From SVTX01 sp045638125 (GTDB lineage: Bacteria > Bacillota > Clostridia > Oscillospirales > CAG-272), in contig JAZUAS010000147.1 of the NCBI GenBank assembly GCA_045638125.1, forward strand, positions 1-7,598: DNA of 7,598 nt, in the 5' to 3' direction. The notes under the pieces were generated by a model. That model saw only the letters and a list, made by a program, of their open reading frames with translations. It did no database searches and had not been told where the DNA came from. The first letter of the stretch is position 1; the number at the start of each line of letters is the position of its first letter. Positions 6,570-7,598 of this stretch are shown piece after piece. A program made the translations under genes and the position numbers.

Positions 6570-7220
6570 TTATTCCTGTACTGTCTTGACGTATTTATCT
6601 GCCAGATCGGTTATTCCTTTAAAATTCTTTGCGGAGATAAGCGATTTGTCGATGATGTTTGAGCCTATACCAAAGCCCGAAATACCGATCTTCTTATATT
6701 GCGAGATATTGTCGAGATTGACGCCTCCTACGGCGAGCATCTTGATATGAGAGAGCGGTGCCTTGACAGCTTTTACGTAACTTACACCGAGATTGTCAAT
6801 GGGGAAGAGTTTAACAAAATCAGCTCCTGCATTATGCGCCATCTGTATTTCGGTGGGTGTAAGCGCGCCGGGCATTGAGACGAGGCCAAGCTCGCAGGTC
6901 TTTTTTATGACGGTAACGTTTGTGTCGGGAGAGATTATGAACTTGCCACCTGCCTCAAAGGTCAATTTTACCTGCTTTTCGTTCAAAACCGTGCCTGCAC
7001 CAATGAGCATTCTGCCTGCAAAATGATCTGCAAGCATTTTGATTCTGTCTGCGGTCTCCTCGTCGGAAACGCTTCCGTTTGCGCTATATGTTACTTCAAG
7101 AAGTCTTACGCCGCCCTCGTACATAGCTTCTGCAAGAGGAATAAGGTCGTCTCTGCTCACACCACGCACGATTACAATAAGTTTTTCTCTTTCAATCGAT
7201 TCGATAATCTGCTTTTTCAT
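6570..7220 (-). CDS. eda: 2-dehydro-3-deoxy-phosphogluconate / 4-hydroxy-2-oxoglutarate aldolase
   Basis: A 216-residue cytoplasmic class I aldolase of the Eda/KdgA family, at the usual length. Such enzymes split 2-keto-3-deoxy-6-phosphogluconate into pyruvate and glyceraldehyde 3-phosphate at the end of Entner-Doudoroff and hexuronate breakdown, and many also act on 4-hydroxy-2-oxoglutarate. Visible signatures are LLEVT with the general acid/base Glu42, GAGTV (74-78), ISP (96-98), PGALTP (117-122), FVKLFP with Schiff-base Lys137, and the phosphate-binding loops VGG (164-166) and GIGS (184-187). After LLEVT the Arg of E. coli Eda (LRT, from memory) is replaced by YSANG. Other Firmicute members also lack that Arg, so activity is not ruled out, but the exact substrate is uncertain. 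The start is backed by GAAAGG nine bases upstream and a consensus promoter. No kinase, dehydratase or transporter gene accompanies it here. Confidence 0.93.
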   Translation of the reverse strand: MKKQIIESIEREKLIVIVRGVSRDDLIPLAEAMYEGGVRLLEVTYSANGSVSDEETADRIKMLADHFAGRMLIGAGTVLNEKQVKLTFEAGGKFIISPDTNVTVIKKTCELGLVSMPGALTPTEIQMAHNAGADFVKLFPIDNLGVSYVKAVKAPLSHIKMLAVGGVNLDNISQYKKIGISGFGIGSNIIDKSLISAKNFKGITDLADKYVKTVQE

Positions 7221-7275
7221 GATGGTATTCCTTTCAAAATAAAATTTTATAACATCTCAATGTTAATGCATATTT

Positions 7276-7304
7276 ATTATATATCGAAACTGGCGGTTTG
7301 TCAA
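7276..7304 (-). promoter_or_regulatory. Consensus promoter of the aldolase gene
   Basis: On the minus strand TTGACA (complement of 7299-7304) and TATAAT (complement of 7276-7281) are both perfect matches, with the ideal 17-bp spacer. The start is expected near 7269, giving a leader of about 50 nt before the ATG. A promoter this close to consensus is usually restrained by a repressor when it serves sugar catabolism. Confidence 0.87.
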
Positions 7305-7320
7305 TATTCTTTGTATTTGA

Positions 7321-7350
7321 TGTCCTAAATTGACAACTTTTGTCCGAATT
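7321..7350. promoter_or_regulatory. Palindrome and TGTCC repeats upstream of the aldolase promoter
   Basis: GACAACTTTTGTC (7332-7344) is a perfect inverted repeat with 5-bp arms around a 3-bp centre. It is flanked by direct repeats TGTCCTAAATT (7321-7331) and TGTCCGAATT (7341-7350), 20 bp apart. The array starts 16 bp upstream of the -35. It could be an operator for a regulator encoded elsewhere. The arms are short, so this is tentative. Confidence 0.3.
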
Positions 7351-7417
7351 TTATCATTAATATGTGGCTAAAGTGTAGGTTCAGCTTAATTTGCAGCGCA
7401 AACTCCCTAAAGCTTGT

Positions 7418-7453
7418 AAAAATAAAAAATCTTTCCATGGAGAGGAAAGATTT
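7418..7453 (-). terminator. Intrinsic terminator for a minus-strand transcript entering from the right
   Basis: AAATCTTTCC (7427-7436) and GGAAAGATTT (7444-7453) form a perfect 10-bp stem with a 7-nt loop. In minus-strand RNA it is followed by TTTATTTTT. The gene it would serve lies beyond the window, and it would insulate the aldolase promoter from upstream transcription. Confidence 0.6.
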
Positions 7454-7528
7454 GAATCTTTGTTATTTTGATATTGATATAATTGCTAATTTGCGGGCGA
7501 CTTTCTGCAAACCTCATTGTTTTTTTAA

Positions 7529-7598
7529 ACAGAGAAGAAAACTTCACTTATGAATTAATTATTTTTTTGAAAAGTTTTGAAGTGGGGTGGGGTTTGGG
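7529..7598. repeat. Possible edge of a dispersed intergenic repeat, G-rich
   Basis: The stretch contains AAAACTT (7539-7545) and AAGTTTT arms and ends in G-runs (7584-7587, 7589-7592, 7596-7598). From memory, similar AAAAGTTTTGAAGTGGGG-type segments recur between genes in Ruminococcaceae-like genomes, often next to a long hairpin. Only the edge is present, so this cannot be confirmed. No coding region is supported from 7454 to 7598. Confidence 0.35.

Noticed and set aside
7023..7328. 101-codon plus-strand frame overlapping the aldolase start and its promoter
   Set aside because: It is antisense to a confidently identified gene and reads through the consensus promoter. No start signal is visible.
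7362..7553. 63-codon plus-strand frame in the right flank
   Set aside because: It runs straight through the terminator hairpin, has no ribosome binding site and gives an incoherent peptide.

Overview
The window looks like a stretch of a Gram-positive Clostridia-type genome (Bacillota, plausibly a gut or rumen Oscillospirales/Ruminococcaceae relative). The reasons are strong AGGAGG-type ribosome binding sites, AT-rich intergenic DNA around moderately GC-rich genes, sigma-A-type promoters, a lipobox lipoprotein with a Ser/Gly/Glu linker and Pro-Glu linkers, and an IS3-like insertion sequence of the kind common in that group. The taxonomic placement is inference from style, not from a marker gene. 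Both complete genes and the partial transposase lie on the minus strand, so the window reads biologically from right to left.

Right flank (7221-7598): no gene is supported. It holds a G-rich end that may be the edge of a dispersed repeat, a hairpin with a T-rich tail that should terminate minus-strand transcripts entering from beyond the window, a small palindrome with TGTCC repeats, and a textbook promoter (TTGACA, 17 bp, TATAAT). This promoter drives a 216-residue KDPG/KHG aldolase (Eda family, 6570-7220), with catalytic Glu42 and Schiff-base Lys137 in place.

Middle intergenic (6377-6569): an AT-rich imperfect hairpin just past the aldolase stop, then a second promoter (extended -10, weak -35) for the large gene. 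Directly upstream of that -35 are three 7-bp direct repeats spaced exactly 11 bp apart, an arrangement like OmpR/PhoB-family operators.

Main gene (191-6376): a single intact 2061-residue surface lipoprotein. In order it has a signal peptide with lipobox LSAC (Cys25), a low-complexity linker (26-77), a long N-terminal region of about 1000 residues with no family I can name, three tandem modules of about 205 residues that look like carbohydrate-binding beta-sandwiches, a Pro-Glu linker, and two nearly identical modules of about 147 residues at the C-terminus. I infer a cell-surface glycan-binding or glycan-processing role. No enzyme family is demonstrable by eye.

Left edge (1-141): the beginning of an IS3-like element whose transposase starts at 58 and runs off the window. 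Its terminal segment is compact. A promoter, a 15-bp hairpin covering the transposase Shine-Dalgarno, and the predicted transcription start are arranged so that the element's own transcript should have a free ribosome binding site, while read-through transcripts from the lipoprotein gene 49 bp away should have it locked in the stem. This is the most interesting regulatory structure in the window.
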